Shown here one piece after another: positions 9,098-18,192 of a stretch of DNA of 64,000 bases (positions within the stretch are counted from its first letter, which is position 1; every line of letters starts with the position of its first letter). The stretch is taken from contig ONQS01000010.1 in NCBI GenBank assembly GCA_900320055.1, forward strand, positions 1 to 64,000, in the 5' to 3' direction. This stretch comes from an uncultured Prevotellaceae bacterium. GTDB lineage: Bacteria > Bacteroidota > Bacteroidia > Bacteroidales > Muribaculaceae. Below the pieces are notes generated by a model that saw only the letters and a program-made list of their open reading frames with translations, had not been told where the DNA came from and ran no database searches. The position numbers and the translations under genes are program-made.

Positions 9098-10534
9098 CTA
9101 TTGGTCTTCGTCATGGGGAACGTATTCCCACACATAAGCGCCCAGATCGACGGCACCCGTGGCCAGACGGTCCTTGCCGTAACGGTCGTAGCGCGCCTCA
9201 GGCGGACACAGGGCAGGATTGCCCTTGCCGATGGCCTCACTCTCGTTGTCAAGACGATAGTCGAAGAGGTAGTCGTCGCGTATCGTCAGGAACAGCGGAT
9301 CGCCATCCCACACGCAGTTGATGAAATGGTCATCGTCATGGCCCTCGCTCTTGAGCAGGCAATAGCGCAGATACACGTCGTAGTCATTCAGCACGCCCTC
9401 GTTGATGTCGGAAGTCAGACCATGGATGATGCAGTTGTCGAAATAAGCGCGAATCTTACCGATTGTGCCGTTGTCAAACTTCACATCAAAGATATTGACA
9501 ATAGGCAGCGTTGGGATCTTAAACAGATAATAGTTGGCAAACGTGCACTGGCTGGCCATCACCTTGCCGCCAGCAAAATATACGACCTCCTCGGCAGCGT
9601 CGCTAAACTCGGTGCCTATGGCCTGGACATAGCACATCGCGGTTGCCAGGCATGTCGATGCCGAGTTACTCAGGACGCAGTTGACCAATTTCAAGGCGCA
9701 ACGGGTCGTATCGTAGGCTGTGCAATGCATGCCGATGGTGCTGCCCTTCATGATCACGTGTTTGAGCACATTACCCATTGTTGGTGGAGTGAAAATGACA
9801 CCTCCCCACTGTCCCGACATGATGTCGAAACTGGTTGAGCCCACCACTCGGTCTAGACGGTCGCCGCGGAAGTAGATCGGCTCTTGGACCGTGCCGTTGG
9901 CCAGCATGCGCCCGGCACAGCGTATGGCTGCCTTGTCGTGAAAGAGCAAGGTGGTGCCCGGATCGAGCGTCAACGTAACGCCCTGTGAGACAAACATCGT
10001 GTCGTAGATAAGATAGGGTTTATCCCCTGTGAAATGGGTGCTGCGCGAAATTGTATCTCCATTGATGCGCACCACGTCCTGTCCCCATGCACTGAGCAGC
10101 ACGCTCTGGGTCATGCCATTGGTCACAAATTCCAATCGGTCCTCAAGCAGTGTGGGCTCGTTCTGCTCCATTTCGTCGAGATTGGCCTCAATGAAGATGT
10201 AGATCGAGTCGTTGCCACGGATCTCCACATTCTGGAACTCATCACCTCGGATGCCGTCGACATTCAGGTGGAAGTGGCCCTTGCTGGAAAGTCCCGCCAC
10301 CTTGATCGACGAGATGTTGATCTGCTTCTTGCTACGGTTATAGACCACCATCTGCTTGGTGGCTGTACCCTGGAGTGTGATCACGGTGTCGAACGCCACT
10401 GTATCGGTATTGAACGCCAACACATCGCTGGAGGATGTGGTGAAGCCGTCCTCGATGCAAGAGCCTAACAGCACCGTAAGTGCCATCAAGACAAGTGCCG
10501 TCCATAGGGAATATCTTTTAAGCATCATCTTCAT
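9098..10534 (-). CDS. Lipoprotein with right-handed beta-helix repeat region
   Basis: 478 residues from the ATG at 10534 (MKMMLKRYSLW), giving a signal sequence with lipobox LLGSC. Upstream in-frame codons would place a charged stretch before the signal, so they are rejected. The region from about residue 170 (LTLDPGTTLLFHDKAAIRCAGRML) to 390 has the short repeated strand pattern of parallel beta-helix or choice-of-anchor proteins of Bacteroidota. An N-terminal beta-sandwich precedes it. No catalytic motif was seen. Same strand and close to its neighbours, so a short operon with the EEP and GHL10 genes is likely; a link to the polysaccharide locus is only positional. Confidence 0.7.
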   Translation of the reverse strand: MKMMLKRYSLWTALVLMALTVLLGSCIEDGFTTSSSDVLAFNTDTVAFDTVITLQGTATKQMVVYNRSKKQINISSIKVAGLSSKGHFHLNVDGIRGDEFQNVEIRGNDSIYIFIEANLDEMEQNEPTLLEDRLEFVTNGMTQSVLLSAWGQDVVRINGDTISRSTHFTGDKPYLIYDTMFVSQGVTLTLDPGTTLLFHDKAAIRCAGRMLANGTVQEPIYFRGDRLDRVVGSTSFDIMSGQWGGVIFTPPTMGNVLKHVIMKGSTIGMHCTAYDTTRCALKLVNCVLSNSASTCLATAMCYVQAIGTEFSDAAEEVVYFAGGKVMASQCTFANYYLFKIPTLPIVNIFDVKFDNGTIGKIRAYFDNCIIHGLTSDINEGVLNDYDVYLRYCLLKSEGHDDDHFINCVWDGDPLFLTIRDDYLFDYRLDNESEAIGKGNPALCPPEARYDRYGKDRLATGAVDLGAYVWEYVPHDEDQ

Positions 10535-10587
10535 TGTTTGTCTCGTGTTATCATATAAGTAACGCAAAATCACTATGATTTAGTGTA

Positions 10588-11646
10588 TCATCGGCGTTGG
10601 AAAACGGCCACCACCGGATAATGGTCACTCTCGCCACCCTTGACCCTATTGCATGACAGAGGCTTAAGGTTGCCTCGATACAGGATATGGTCAATCTTGA
10701 CATACAAGTGATTGGCATTGAAGGTGTATGTGGGGCCAAACCCCGTGTCGGCCCAGGCATCGCGCAGATCCTCGCCACAGATGGTGCGATAGGCGAATGA
10801 TCCAGGGGTGTCGTTCATGTCACCCATGACCAGCACGTCACCCGACGTGTCGTCGAGCAGTTGACGCATTGCCCTGGCCTGACGAGCGTGGCTGATAAAG
10901 CCATTATCCAGTTTGCGGGTAACCGACTGGATGCGGCGTTTACGGCCCGATGGCATATTCATCGACTCGATGACGCCGCGCTCGTTATGGGTCAGCCTCA
11001 ACGAACTCAAGTGCATGCTCACGACACGCACATTACCGCCAGGAGCCTCGACATCCCACGCCTTGATAAAGTAACCGAGAGAATCCGTCTCGAGCACAGG
11101 CGACTCCACCTCCTCAAAGGGATATTTGGACAGGATGCCGACGTCAAAGTAATGCTTCTTGCGATAGGGGTACTTCTTGTACAGTTCCTCCAACATCGAT
11201 TTGAGGCGGGGCTGCTTCTCGTATGAGAAATAGACCAGGCCTTCCTGAATGGCCACTATATCGGCGTCCTCGTCGAGGATATACCGCATGTTCTTGCTCG
11301 GCAGGTCGGTGTTTTCCTGCCAGTTAAACTCGGTGACATTCATCGTGAGCACCTTCAGTTGAGGACTGTCAGGATCGGATTTGGGATGAAACACATTGAC
11401 GGGGGATATCAGCCGCAGTGTGGGCCATGACAAACACAGGGCACCAACCAGGATGACCGCCGCGCGCCACTGCCTGAGCAGCGCCAACAGCACAAGCAGA
11501 ACCACGACACCGACCGCGACTGCCGGCAATGCCAGAGTCGCCAGCGAAGGCAGGCTCCACACAGTAGGGTCGACTCGACCGCCATAGGCGGCAAAGAGCA
11601 GCACAAAGGCCGCCACAATCGATAATAGACGAAGGATATACTTCAT
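10588..11646 (-). CDS. Membrane-anchored endonuclease/exonuclease/phosphatase (EEP) family protein
   Basis: 352 residues from the ATG at 11646. Three hydrophobic segments occupy about residues 1-80, followed by an EEP (DNase I-like) domain: LTMNVTEFNWQ, IVAIQEG (catalytic Glu), VRVVSMHLSS, LVMGDMNDTPGS (metal/catalytic Asp and Asn) and GGESDHYPV (catalytic His). These cover the standard EEP active-site set. A close paralogue of the same architecture lies at 62773-63897. The stop of the upstream acyltransferase gene is only 4 bases away, so the two are probably translated from one mRNA. Substrate unknown; outward-facing nuclease or phospholipase/phosphatase are both possible. Confidence 0.85.
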   Translation of the reverse strand: MKYILRLLSIVAAFVLLFAAYGGRVDPTVWSLPSLATLALPAVAVGVVVLLVLLALLRQWRAAVILVGALCLSWPTLRLISPVNVFHPKSDPDSPQLKVLTMNVTEFNWQENTDLPSKNMRYILDEDADIVAIQEGLVYFSYEKQPRLKSMLEELYKKYPYRKKHYFDVGILSKYPFEEVESPVLETDSLGYFIKAWDVEAPGGNVRVVSMHLSSLRLTHNERGVIESMNMPSGRKRRIQSVTRKLDNGFISHARQARAMRQLLDDTSGDVLVMGDMNDTPGSFAYRTICGEDLRDAWADTGFGPTYTFNANHLYVKIDHILYRGNLKPLSCNRVKGGESDHYPVVAVFQRR

Positions 11647-11650
11647 GGAA

Positions 11651-12670
11651 TTACAATTTCCAACCAGGTTTGAAAAACGGCTCCTGAGCGGTAAACCGCG
11701 GTGCATAAGTCTTGAGCGAGGCAATCACTGGCCACATAATTAATATTGTGAGCGCAAACACGATCAAAGAGAGGTCCACACCGGGCTGCATGCCACCGCG
11801 CAGGATGAACCATGAGCGGATGTACTGCATGACCACCATGTGAGTGCCTAAAATAATAAGCGAATAACGGCCGTAATGGCACATAACCGGAATGCGGGGC
11901 AGCGGCTTGCAAGCCCAGAAGAGTGCCAAGATAGCGACAAAGGGCAATGCATAGAGTTTCCAATAGGCAGGCAAAATCATGAAGTGGAGATTCATGAATT
12001 CGCTGAGATAATAGATGGGCAAAGCCACCAATGCCAATACCAACACTCCCCACTTGTCATACCGTGACGGCTCCAGAGCACCTAAGCGCTTCATCCCCCA
12101 CCCCAACACAAAATAGGGAAACGCCACCAGCGAGGTGTCGAGCATGAGGGGCAATTCCACCCGATGATTGCCCAGCCAGCATCCTGCTACCGAAATCATC
12201 ACCGTGGCTATGAGCAACGCCCACACAGGCCTGATGCAGCGGTGCAGCACATAGAAGATGATGTTGACCCAGAACAGGCTCAAGAGAAACCACAGCGGTG
12301 TGGTCATCGGCCAGTATCGCAGATAGAACGGTTCAAGCAGATGCACCGGACTGATGTCGATGGGCTCTGCCCCCATCAGGCAGCGGACCCCATATTCTGC
12401 CAGTTGCACGCCATAGGCCAATACCACAAAGAAAACAAACGGCACAAGGATGTTATTGACCTTGCGCCGCGTGAAATCGGCAAAGCCGCCATAGAGTTTA
12501 AAGAAGATGCCCGATATAAAGTAGTACATCGGCAGGCGGAATGACTGCAATGCATTGTTGAGATTGGGCGCCAAGTAGTTAAAAAACTCATGGTCGATAT
12601 GGTACATCACAATGAGCATGATGCACAGACACTTCATAAAGTCGATGTAGGCAATACGCTGACGAGACAT
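11651..12670 (-). CDS. Acyltransferase 3 family membrane protein
   Basis: 339-residue protein with about ten hydrophobic segments. It opens with RIAYIDFMKCLCIMLIVMYHIDHEF, the acyltransferase_3 (PF01757) signature of an Asp early in the first helix and a His at its end. Members O-acylate sugars, peptidoglycan or lipids using an acyl donor at the membrane. It is placed 46 bases after an ACP and in line with FkbH and KASIII genes, so it is a good candidate for moving the locus-specific acyl group onto the polysaccharide. That assignment is inference from position. A second protein of the family is at 41856-42881. Confidence 0.82.
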   Translation of the reverse strand: MSRQRIAYIDFMKCLCIMLIVMYHIDHEFFNYLAPNLNNALQSFRLPMYYFISGIFFKLYGGFADFTRRKVNNILVPFVFFVVLAYGVQLAEYGVRCLMGAEPIDISPVHLLEPFYLRYWPMTTPLWFLLSLFWVNIIFYVLHRCIRPVWALLIATVMISVAGCWLGNHRVELPLMLDTSLVAFPYFVLGWGMKRLGALEPSRYDKWGVLVLALVALPIYYLSEFMNLHFMILPAYWKLYALPFVAILALFWACKPLPRIPVMCHYGRYSLIILGTHMVVMQYIRSWFILRGGMQPGVDLSLIVFALTILIMWPVIASLKTYAPRFTAQEPFFKPGWKL

Positions 12671-12716
12671 AGCGAAGTGTGCGGCGACCGTGAGAGAGAG
12701 GATGTTATAAAAATAA

Positions 12717-12944
12717 TTACTTCACCTTGGACTCCAGCATGGCGATCACCCGCGAGAAGTCGGTCATCTCGGCGATCTCCTCGGGCTCGAGTTCGATGTC
12801 GAAGGCATCTTCCAGTTCAGACGCTAGAGTCAGGTGATGCAACGAGTCCCACTTGGGGCAATTCTTCTGCGAAGCGTCGGTTGAGACCGTATCCATCTCA
12901 AAGACCTCGCGCATAATCTCTAAAACCTTATCGTTCAGATTCAT
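12717..12944 (-). CDS. Acyl carrier protein (WDS type)
   Basis: 75-residue acidic four-helix protein with KWDSLHHL; Ser34 is the phosphopantetheine attachment site in a canonical Asp-Ser context. Its ATG overlaps the stop of the FkbH-like gene by 4 bases (ATGA), which indicates translational coupling and makes it the likely acceptor of the group handled by FkbH. One of four ACPs in the locus; this one and the ACP at 23640 are of the WDS class, the other two of the WSS class. Confidence 0.9.
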   Translation of the reverse strand: MNLNDKVLEIMREVFEMDTVSTDASQKNCPKWDSLHHLTLASELEDAFDIELEPEEIAEMTDFSRVIAMLESKVK

Positions 12945-14533
12945 TTCACTTTGATATTATAGCAATTATTGACTTGGTACACACTGTCGAGCGACAGTTG
13001 ATAGTGCTTGGCGCCCTCGGCATCGGTCGTTGAGCAGGCCATGCCCATGCGGTCATAGAAGTCGGCCGTCTGTCCATTTTTGGCCGTGGGCAGGTAGTCG
13101 GCGGTGATCCTGCGGTAGCCATCCAGGCGCAACAGGTTGAACACCGTCTTGACAAAGGCCTCCTCGATGCCTTTGCCCAATACCCGGCAACTGAGCAGCA
13201 AGGAGTCGATATGGAGCGTCAGGTCATCGACAGGCTTCAGGCAGATGGTGCCCGTGATACCACTATCGCCAAAGCGGTCGCTCACATTCACGCAATAGAT
13301 CATCCAGCCCTGATCGATGAACTGTCGCAGTTGGTCCTGGGTGTAACGGCGTGTGGTGAGGTTGAACTGGTTGGTCTTCTGCGTCATCTGTGCAATGCGG
13401 GGCAGATTATGCTCGTCGGCCGGCATGATATCCAACTCGATGTCAAGGCTATACAGATAACTCTCGAGATCGGCAAAATGCGCCTGCTCGGCATGGCGTA
13501 ACGCGTTGGCACGGTATTGCTCCGTTTTGGACCGGTCCTCGTCGGTCACCACATAGGCTCGGAAAAAACGCTCAACCAGATCCCGATAGAAGGGCATGAG
13601 CAGATAAGGCTTATCGGGAAAATCGGGCACTTCGACCTGCGGCAACAGTTGCTTGATGAGTTCGCGCTCGGCAGGGTTATCGTCGACAAAGACCATGCTG
13701 TCGAGTCCGATGTTGAGTTCCTCGGCCATCGATTGCAGATTGGAAGCCTTGTCTAGCCAGTTGATGCGCATGGCGGCAAAATGCTCCTGCTTGAGCACCA
13801 TGGCCGGGTTGGCATTCCAGGCCTCGAGCACGTCGTCCAGATTGTTCTTGCTGCACACCGCCAGTATCACGCCTTGTCGAGTGAGTTGCAGCAGCGAGCG
13901 CTGCCAGATGGTGTAGGCCTTGCCGGGATAATCCCCGCCCAATTGTATGCCATCGGGGCCATCCTCGCCGAGCACTCCCCCCCACAGCGTGTTGTCCAAG
14001 TCCAGAACGAGACACTTCTTGCGCTTAAGATCCAACTGATCTTGGATGCGGCTCCACCAGATGTGGAAATCGCTGGCCAACTTAGGGTTGAGCAGCGTCT
14101 GTGACATGAGGTAGAACTTCCAGTTGATCAGCACATCGGTCCCATATCGTGACGTGAACTCTTCCAAGTCGACCCACTTGACGTTGGAGCGCTGACGCGA
14201 CAACTGTGCCACATGGCTGTTAAAACCCATGATGGCCTCTTGCAAAGCAGTGTCTGCCCCCGTGAGCCTAAGACGGGCCAAGTCTACCATCGAAAAGATG
14301 ATGAAGGGCTTGCGCTCGTCGGCGCTGTTGAGCACGAGATCCAGTTTACCACAATAGGACTCCACCTCCTGCGCCAGTTGCTGGACATCGGCATTGACAG
14401 GCACCTGATAGAGCCAGATGTAGCGGTCAACGTCGTGAGGCACGACACTGATATCGTCATAACCCGAGTAGGTCATGCCTTCATAGCCCAGAAAAGGCTC
14501 TACCGTGTGGTTGCGAAAGACAAAGGTCGCCAT
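12941..14533 (-). CDS. FkbH-like HAD-IIIC enzyme with C-terminal GNAT domain
   Basis: 530 residues. The HAD catalytic motif LVLDLDNTLWGGVLGEDG places Asp178, Asp180 and Thr182 as the DxDxT loop; VCSKNN and FVDDNPAERE supply motifs II and III. A SGNH-like region precedes it, and the C-terminal about 150 residues resemble a GNAT acyltransferase fold (VNVSDRFGDSGITG). Known family members load glyceryl units from 1,3-bisphosphoglycerate onto an ACP for tetronate or methoxymalonyl-ACP synthesis. Here it is coupled to an ACP gene and lies near KASIII genes, supporting glyceryl-ACP or a related C3 unit as product (inference). Confidence 0.88.
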   Translation of the reverse strand: MATFVFRNHTVEPFLGYEGMTYSGYDDISVVPHDVDRYIWLYQVPVNADVQQLAQEVESYCGKLDLVLNSADERKPFIIFSMVDLARLRLTGADTALQEAIMGFNSHVAQLSRQRSNVKWVDLEEFTSRYGTDVLINWKFYLMSQTLLNPKLASDFHIWWSRIQDQLDLKRKKCLVLDLDNTLWGGVLGEDGPDGIQLGGDYPGKAYTIWQRSLLQLTRQGVILAVCSKNNLDDVLEAWNANPAMVLKQEHFAAMRINWLDKASNLQSMAEELNIGLDSMVFVDDNPAERELIKQLLPQVEVPDFPDKPYLLMPFYRDLVERFFRAYVVTDEDRSKTEQYRANALRHAEQAHFADLESYLYSLDIELDIMPADEHNLPRIAQMTQKTNQFNLTTRRYTQDQLRQFIDQGWMIYCVNVSDRFGDSGITGTICLKPVDDLTLHIDSLLLSCRVLGKGIEEAFVKTVFNLLRLDGYRRITADYLPTAKNGQTADFYDRMGMACSTTDAEGAKHYQLSLDSVYQVNNCYNIKVK

Positions 14534-14534
14534 G

Positions 14535-15542
14535 TTATTTCCGAATTGCTCGATACACTTTACTTAACAGATTCCACAAGCGGGGACGCATCATCAGGCC
14601 ATGGATGACTTTCCACTTGGCCCCATGATAATTGGCCTCGGGTCCCACACATGGGAAGGGATACAGTCCATGCTGCCTGATACGTTCCAACACCTCTTGC
14701 ACATAACCGCACTCAAGCGCCTTGGTCATGGCGAAGTAGAGATAGACGTTTCTCATACCGGCCACACTGGCAGGCGGAGTCGTGCCGGTTGCGGATTCGA
14801 ACTGAGACATAGCCTCGTTGATCGACGCGGCGGCCTCGACCTGCCCCATCATGCGGTGGCGCAGATGCTTCGGATCGGGGTTATGCATGAAACTATCGCC
14901 ACGGCTCACGTAGCAATAAGCGATGACATCCTCGTAGGCGACCCGATCGGCATTGAGCATAATGCGCGACATGAAGGGACCGTCCTCACAGATGCGCAAT
15001 TCGGGATCGAAGCGGTAACCTGTCCTGTTCAAGTAGTCAGCACTCAACAGATAACGCCACGCATAGGGAATCATCGGATGGTTACTCAGGTACTCTGGGC
15101 CAGTCGCAGGCGAGGTCGAAGGGAAATCGGCCGCCGATGCCGCGGGTATGGGATTGCCGTCGATGTCCACATTCCTGTGGTTGAACAGGAGTATATCAAG
15201 GTTCTGCTCTATAGCACGGCGCAACAGAGCACCAATCTTCCCCACCTCGAGATAGTCGTCGCTGTCGACAAATTGCAGATAACGCCCATGCGCATGCTTA
15301 ATGCCCGTGTTGCGAGCGGCACTCAAGCCAGCATTGGGCTGAGAAATCAGGCGCACCTGGGGATGGGTCGCGATAAAGCCCTCGATGATCGAGCGGCTAT
15401 CGTCGGGAGAGCCGTCATCGACCACAACGACCTCATAATCGTCGACATCAATGCCCTGATCGACAAGCGTCTCCAAGCAGCGCAGCACATAAGGGGCCGT
15501 GTTATAGACAGGAACGATGTATGATAGTAGCATGTGCTTCAT
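14535..15542 (-). CDS. Glycosyltransferase family 2
   Basis: GT-A fold glycosyltransferase, 335 residues from the ATG at 15542. LSYIVPVYNTAPYV opens the fold, VVVDDGSPDDS binds nucleotide, and FVDSDDYLE is the DxD-type metal motif near residue 95. The ATG overlaps the VOC stop by one base (TGATG), a translational-coupling arrangement. An in-frame TTG one codon upstream is unlikely to be used. It sits between the VOC and FkbH genes inside the acyl block, so it may transfer the sugar that receives the unusual acyl group; acceptor and donor are not visible. Confidence 0.88.
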   Translation of the reverse strand: MKHMLLSYIVPVYNTAPYVLRCLETLVDQGIDVDDYEVVVVDDGSPDDSRSIIEGFIATHPQVRLISQPNAGLSAARNTGIKHAHGRYLQFVDSDDYLEVGKIGALLRRAIEQNLDILLFNHRNVDIDGNPIPAASAADFPSTSPATGPEYLSNHPMIPYAWRYLLSADYLNRTGYRFDPELRICEDGPFMSRIMLNADRVAYEDVIAYCYVSRGDSFMHNPDPKHLRHRMMGQVEAAASINEAMSQFESATGTTPPASVAGMRNVYLYFAMTKALECGYVQEVLERIRQHGLYPFPCVGPEANYHGAKWKVIHGLMMRPRLWNLLSKVYRAIRK

Positions 15543-15949
15543 CAATGATGGGCCTCGACCAACTCGATGAGGCCATTATCTTTCTTGAACAAAAAGGCGA
15601 CATGCCTGCCATCGATGGCGCAAGCGGGCACAGGCCCGCTCACCAGCAAGAAGCGCTGGCGGCGCAACGACGTGATGGCCATGGCCATGTCATCGACCTC
15701 ATAACAGAGATGATAGGGCGTCACGCCGACGGTATCGAGCGTTCGAGCCACGGGACTCTGTTCATCCATCGGCTCGAGTAATTCCAGTCGCGGTGCCCCC
15801 TCCATGTCCAGGAAACACACACGCACGTGCTGGATGGGGTCATCGGTCACAGCCGAAGCCTTATACCCCATATCGAGATAGAAGGCCCGCGTGCGCTCAA
15901 TGTTGCGGCAAGCGATGCCGATATGATGGAATTGCAGCAGAGCGTTCAT
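15542..15949 (-). CDS. VOC-family protein, methylmalonyl-CoA epimerase-like
   Basis: 135 residues with the paired beta-alpha-beta-beta-beta modules of the vicinal oxygen chelate superfamily: FHHIGIACRNIERTRAFY at the start (metal His near residue 8-9) and TPYHLCYEVDDM in the second half (metal His near residue 79), then NGLIELVEA. The nearest well-known pattern is methylmalonyl-CoA epimerase, but glyoxalases share it. Positioned directly after KASIII and before GT2, so an epimerase or isomerase acting on an acyl-ACP/CoA intermediate is the preferred inference. Confidence 0.8.
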   Translation of the reverse strand: MNALLQFHHIGIACRNIERTRAFYLDMGYKASAVTDDPIQHVRVCFLDMEGAPRLELLEPMDEQSPVARTLDTVGVTPYHLCYEVDDMAMAITSLRRQRFLLVSGPVPACAIDGRHVAFLFKKDNGLIELVEAHH

Positions 15950-15954
15950 CAGCG

Positions 15955-17004
15955 TCAGTATTCAATCACAGGCGAAACTTTGCAGTCGCGCATGGTCATC
16001 ATAGCCGCCCCCCAACTCAAGCCAGCGCCAAAGGCGCTCATCACCATCTTGTGCTCGCCGCTGAGTGCGCCCGCCAACTCGCTAGAGATGGTCAGAGGCA
16101 CCGATGCACTGCTCGTGTTACCATACTTGCCGATGCAATAAGGCACCCGGTCGGGCGAAATCTTGAGTTTTTTCACAAAGAAGTCCATCATGAAGCGATT
16201 GGCCTGATGAAAGACCAGATAGTCGATGTCCTCGATGGCCGTGTCGGTCTCCTTGAGCAGTCGCTTGATGCTCTTGGGCACCTTGCTGATGGCAAAATTA
16301 AACACGTCCATACCATCCATAAACACCTCAAGATCGCTTCGGATGTTACCGTCCTCACGCTCACGCTCGACACAAGAATCGGGCGTGACGGGATGCCGCA
16401 TGCCGGCATGGATCTTGAGTGTGTCCTCGCCGCTGCCATCGGTATAAAGCATAAACGTAGAGTCGCCGTAGTCACCCTTCTCGACCAGCGTAGCCGTGCC
16501 AGCATCGCCATAGAGCGGCCAATCGACCTTGTCGTGGCGATTGACAATCTTGGAGAAGGTCTCACCATCAAGCAACAACACGCGGTTGATGCCAGGCATC
16601 GAGGCATAGGCAAAGGCGGTGCTCAAAGCAAACAGGTAGCCCGAGCAACCCAGTGAGATATCAAAACACAAGGTTTCCTTGCCCAGTCCCAAACGATGCT
16701 GCAACAGACAAGAGGTGGCTGGAATGCGATAATCAGCCGTCTGACTCATGAACAACAGCACATCAATGCACTCCGGCTCGATGCCATTGTCCTCGAACAA
16801 TCGCAAAGCGGCCTTGTAACACAGATCGCTGGCGGTTACATCGTCTGAAGCGATACGCCGCTCTTGAATGCCAATGTTGTTGATTGTTTTTTCTATTTCT
16901 TCCTCCGGAATGAGATAGCCCAGGTCCTTATTGTAAACGACCTGCTGAGGCACGCATGCGCTCATTGCCTTAATCCCCACCCCCTGAAATGATATTGTAG
17001 CCAT
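15955..17004 (-). CDS. 3-oxoacyl-ACP synthase III (KASIII/FabH-like), copy 1
   Basis: 349-residue thiolase-fold condensing enzyme. The triad is intact: Cys120 in ISLGCSGYL, His266 in VFHQANR and Asn296 in KYGNTSSA. LYGDAGTATLVEK is the conserved GDGA-like segment. This is not the housekeeping fabH context; it follows an ACP gene and precedes VOC, GT2 and FkbH. The locus holds a second KASIII (21115). FabH-like enzymes in tetronate pathways join a glyceryl-ACP to a beta-ketoacyl unit, and others make branched starter units or esters; which applies here cannot be read from sequence. Confidence 0.9.
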   Translation of the reverse strand: MATISFQGVGIKAMSACVPQQVVYNKDLGYLIPEEEIEKTINNIGIQERRIASDDVTASDLCYKAALRLFEDNGIEPECIDVLLFMSQTADYRIPATSCLLQHRLGLGKETLCFDISLGCSGYLFALSTAFAYASMPGINRVLLLDGETFSKIVNRHDKVDWPLYGDAGTATLVEKGDYGDSTFMLYTDGSGEDTLKIHAGMRHPVTPDSCVEREREDGNIRSDLEVFMDGMDVFNFAISKVPKSIKRLLKETDTAIEDIDYLVFHQANRFMMDFFVKKLKISPDRVPYCIGKYGNTSSASVPLTISSELAGALSGEHKMVMSAFGAGLSWGAAMMTMRDCKVSPVIEY

Positions 17005-17112
17005 ATACCAAACGTTTAACCGCTAGCGGGTCATATGCAGTCTTACAAACAAACACATAACAATCAGCCGCCAGCAAATGCTGCGGCCAATAATTATGCC
17101 TTCACTCTGTTA

Positions 17113-17346
17113 TCACTCAACCCGTGACTTGACAATGTTATACAGGTCCTCGACCGTGTTGCTGCCGCGGATATCATCTCCACGGAATTCCACATCATAC
17201 TCCTCGTCGATCATAGCAATGACCGATAAGGCGAGCAGTGACGACCATTCTTCCAAATCCTTGAATCGAGTGGTAGCCGATATAATGTTAGGGTCTGTTT
17301 CATCAAACAGATCCGAAAAATACTCTATGAACTGATTCAAATTCAT
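17113..17346 (-). CDS. Acyl carrier protein (WSS type), copy 1
   Basis: 77 residues, acidic, with LEEWSSLLAL. Ser36 aligns with the phosphopantetheine serine, but the usual preceding Asp is Ser35. Hand alignment to the ACP at 23879 gives 40 identities in 77 positions, so the two are duplicates. It is the first gene after the promoter boxes at 17363-17400 and precedes KASIII copy 1 by 108 bases. Confidence 0.85.
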   Translation of the reverse strand: MNLNQFIEYFSDLFDETDPNIISATTRFKDLEEWSSLLALSVIAMIDEEYDVEFRGDDIRGSNTVEDLYNIVKSRVE

Positions 17347-17362
17347 TATTGCTTTAATAACG

Positions 17363-17400
17363 CAAAAGTAATGCCGTTATTTCAACGGGGTGCAAAATTA
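17363..17400 (-). promoter_or_regulatory. Tandem -7 boxes before the ACP/KASIII/FkbH unit
   Basis: On the minus strand TAATTTTG (17400-17393) and TACTTTTG (17370-17363) both match TAnnTTTG, 54 and 24 bases before the ACP ATG. The TTTG at 17396-17393 lies 22 bases from the proximal box. Either or both could initiate the third transcription unit of the locus. Confidence 0.5.
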
Positions 17401-17479
17401 CATAAAAAACTTTAAAAAAGCATTACTTCAAGCAATATTTGAATTCAAAATGACCGATTGCAGTACAGGGAAAGGCCCT

Positions 17480-17500
17480 TGCTCCCCTAACGGGGAAGCA
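17480..17500 (-). terminator. Possible terminator after the PglD-like gene
   Basis: A stem of TGCT(T)CCCC against GGGGAGCA with a one-base bulge and a 4-base loop follows the stop at 17510 in the minus direction. It lacks a clear U-tract. It would separate the second and third transcription units. Confidence 0.35.
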
Positions 17501-17509
17501 TGAGAAGCC

Positions 17510-18151
17510 TCAGAAATCAAACTTCCGTGCAGGCACACCCAGATAGGTGGCATTGTCCCTAGGCTGCGTCATGAGAACGCTGTTGGCACCCAATGTGACA
17601 CCGTTACCAATCGTCATTCCCTGCAGCACTACACTGGCAACGCCCAGCAGATTGTTGTCGCCGATGGTGATTCCGCCCGACAGATGTGCCGCCGGCATGA
17701 GACCATTGAAATTGCCGATGACATTGTCGTGTCCTACCACCACATGGTCGTTGATCAAGTTAAAGTCTCCGATGGTGACGTCACACGAGATCATGCAGTC
17801 GTTTTGGATAATATTACCTTCACCCATCCTGAATGTCTGCTCGTCGACCATAAACAGTGAGGGATCAATGAGGTTGGGAAATGAGATGTTTGCACGGGTA
17901 ATGCTCTCGCGGATGCGGCGCACCACCTTGTTATCGTTGATGGCAATGGCAATGGCCAAATCCTCGTCGATGCTCAACAGGCACTCCAACCCGCCGAGCA
18001 CCTTGCCATATCTCGAGACAGGAGTGCCTGCCGGCTTAGAGTCGTCAAAAAAACCGATCAATTGCCAATCGCCGCCATTGGCGTTGATTCTGTCGATCAG
18101 GCAAGCGACTTCCTTACCAAATCCGCCAGCGCCATAGATTGCAATATTCAT
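17510..18151 (-). CDS. PglD/NeuD-like sugar O/N-acyltransferase (left-handed beta-helix)
   Basis: 213 residues. N-terminal Rossmann-like domain (MNIAIYGAGGFGKEVACLID) followed by hexapeptide repeats of a left-handed beta-helix (IIQNDCMISCDVTIGDFNLIND and onward), ending in TYLGVPARKFDF. This is the PglD/NeuD architecture that transfers an acetyl or other acyl group to a UDP-amino sugar. It lies 41 bases after a DegT-type aminotransferase, the classic PglE-PglD pairing. The C-terminal half of the fusion protein at 25005 is its close paralogue, so the locus holds at least three domains of this type. Confidence 0.88.
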   Translation of the reverse strand: MNIAIYGAGGFGKEVACLIDRINANGGDWQLIGFFDDSKPAGTPVSRYGKVLGGLECLLSIDEDLAIAIAINDNKVVRRIRESITRANISFPNLIDPSLFMVDEQTFRMGEGNIIQNDCMISCDVTIGDFNLINDHVVVGHDNVIGNFNGLMPAAHLSGGITIGDNNLLGVASVVLQGMTIGNGVTLGANSVLMTQPRDNATYLGVPARKFDF

Positions 18152-18192
18152 AATCTTGCTATTCTAATTTTGGTTAATAATCCTCAAGTAAA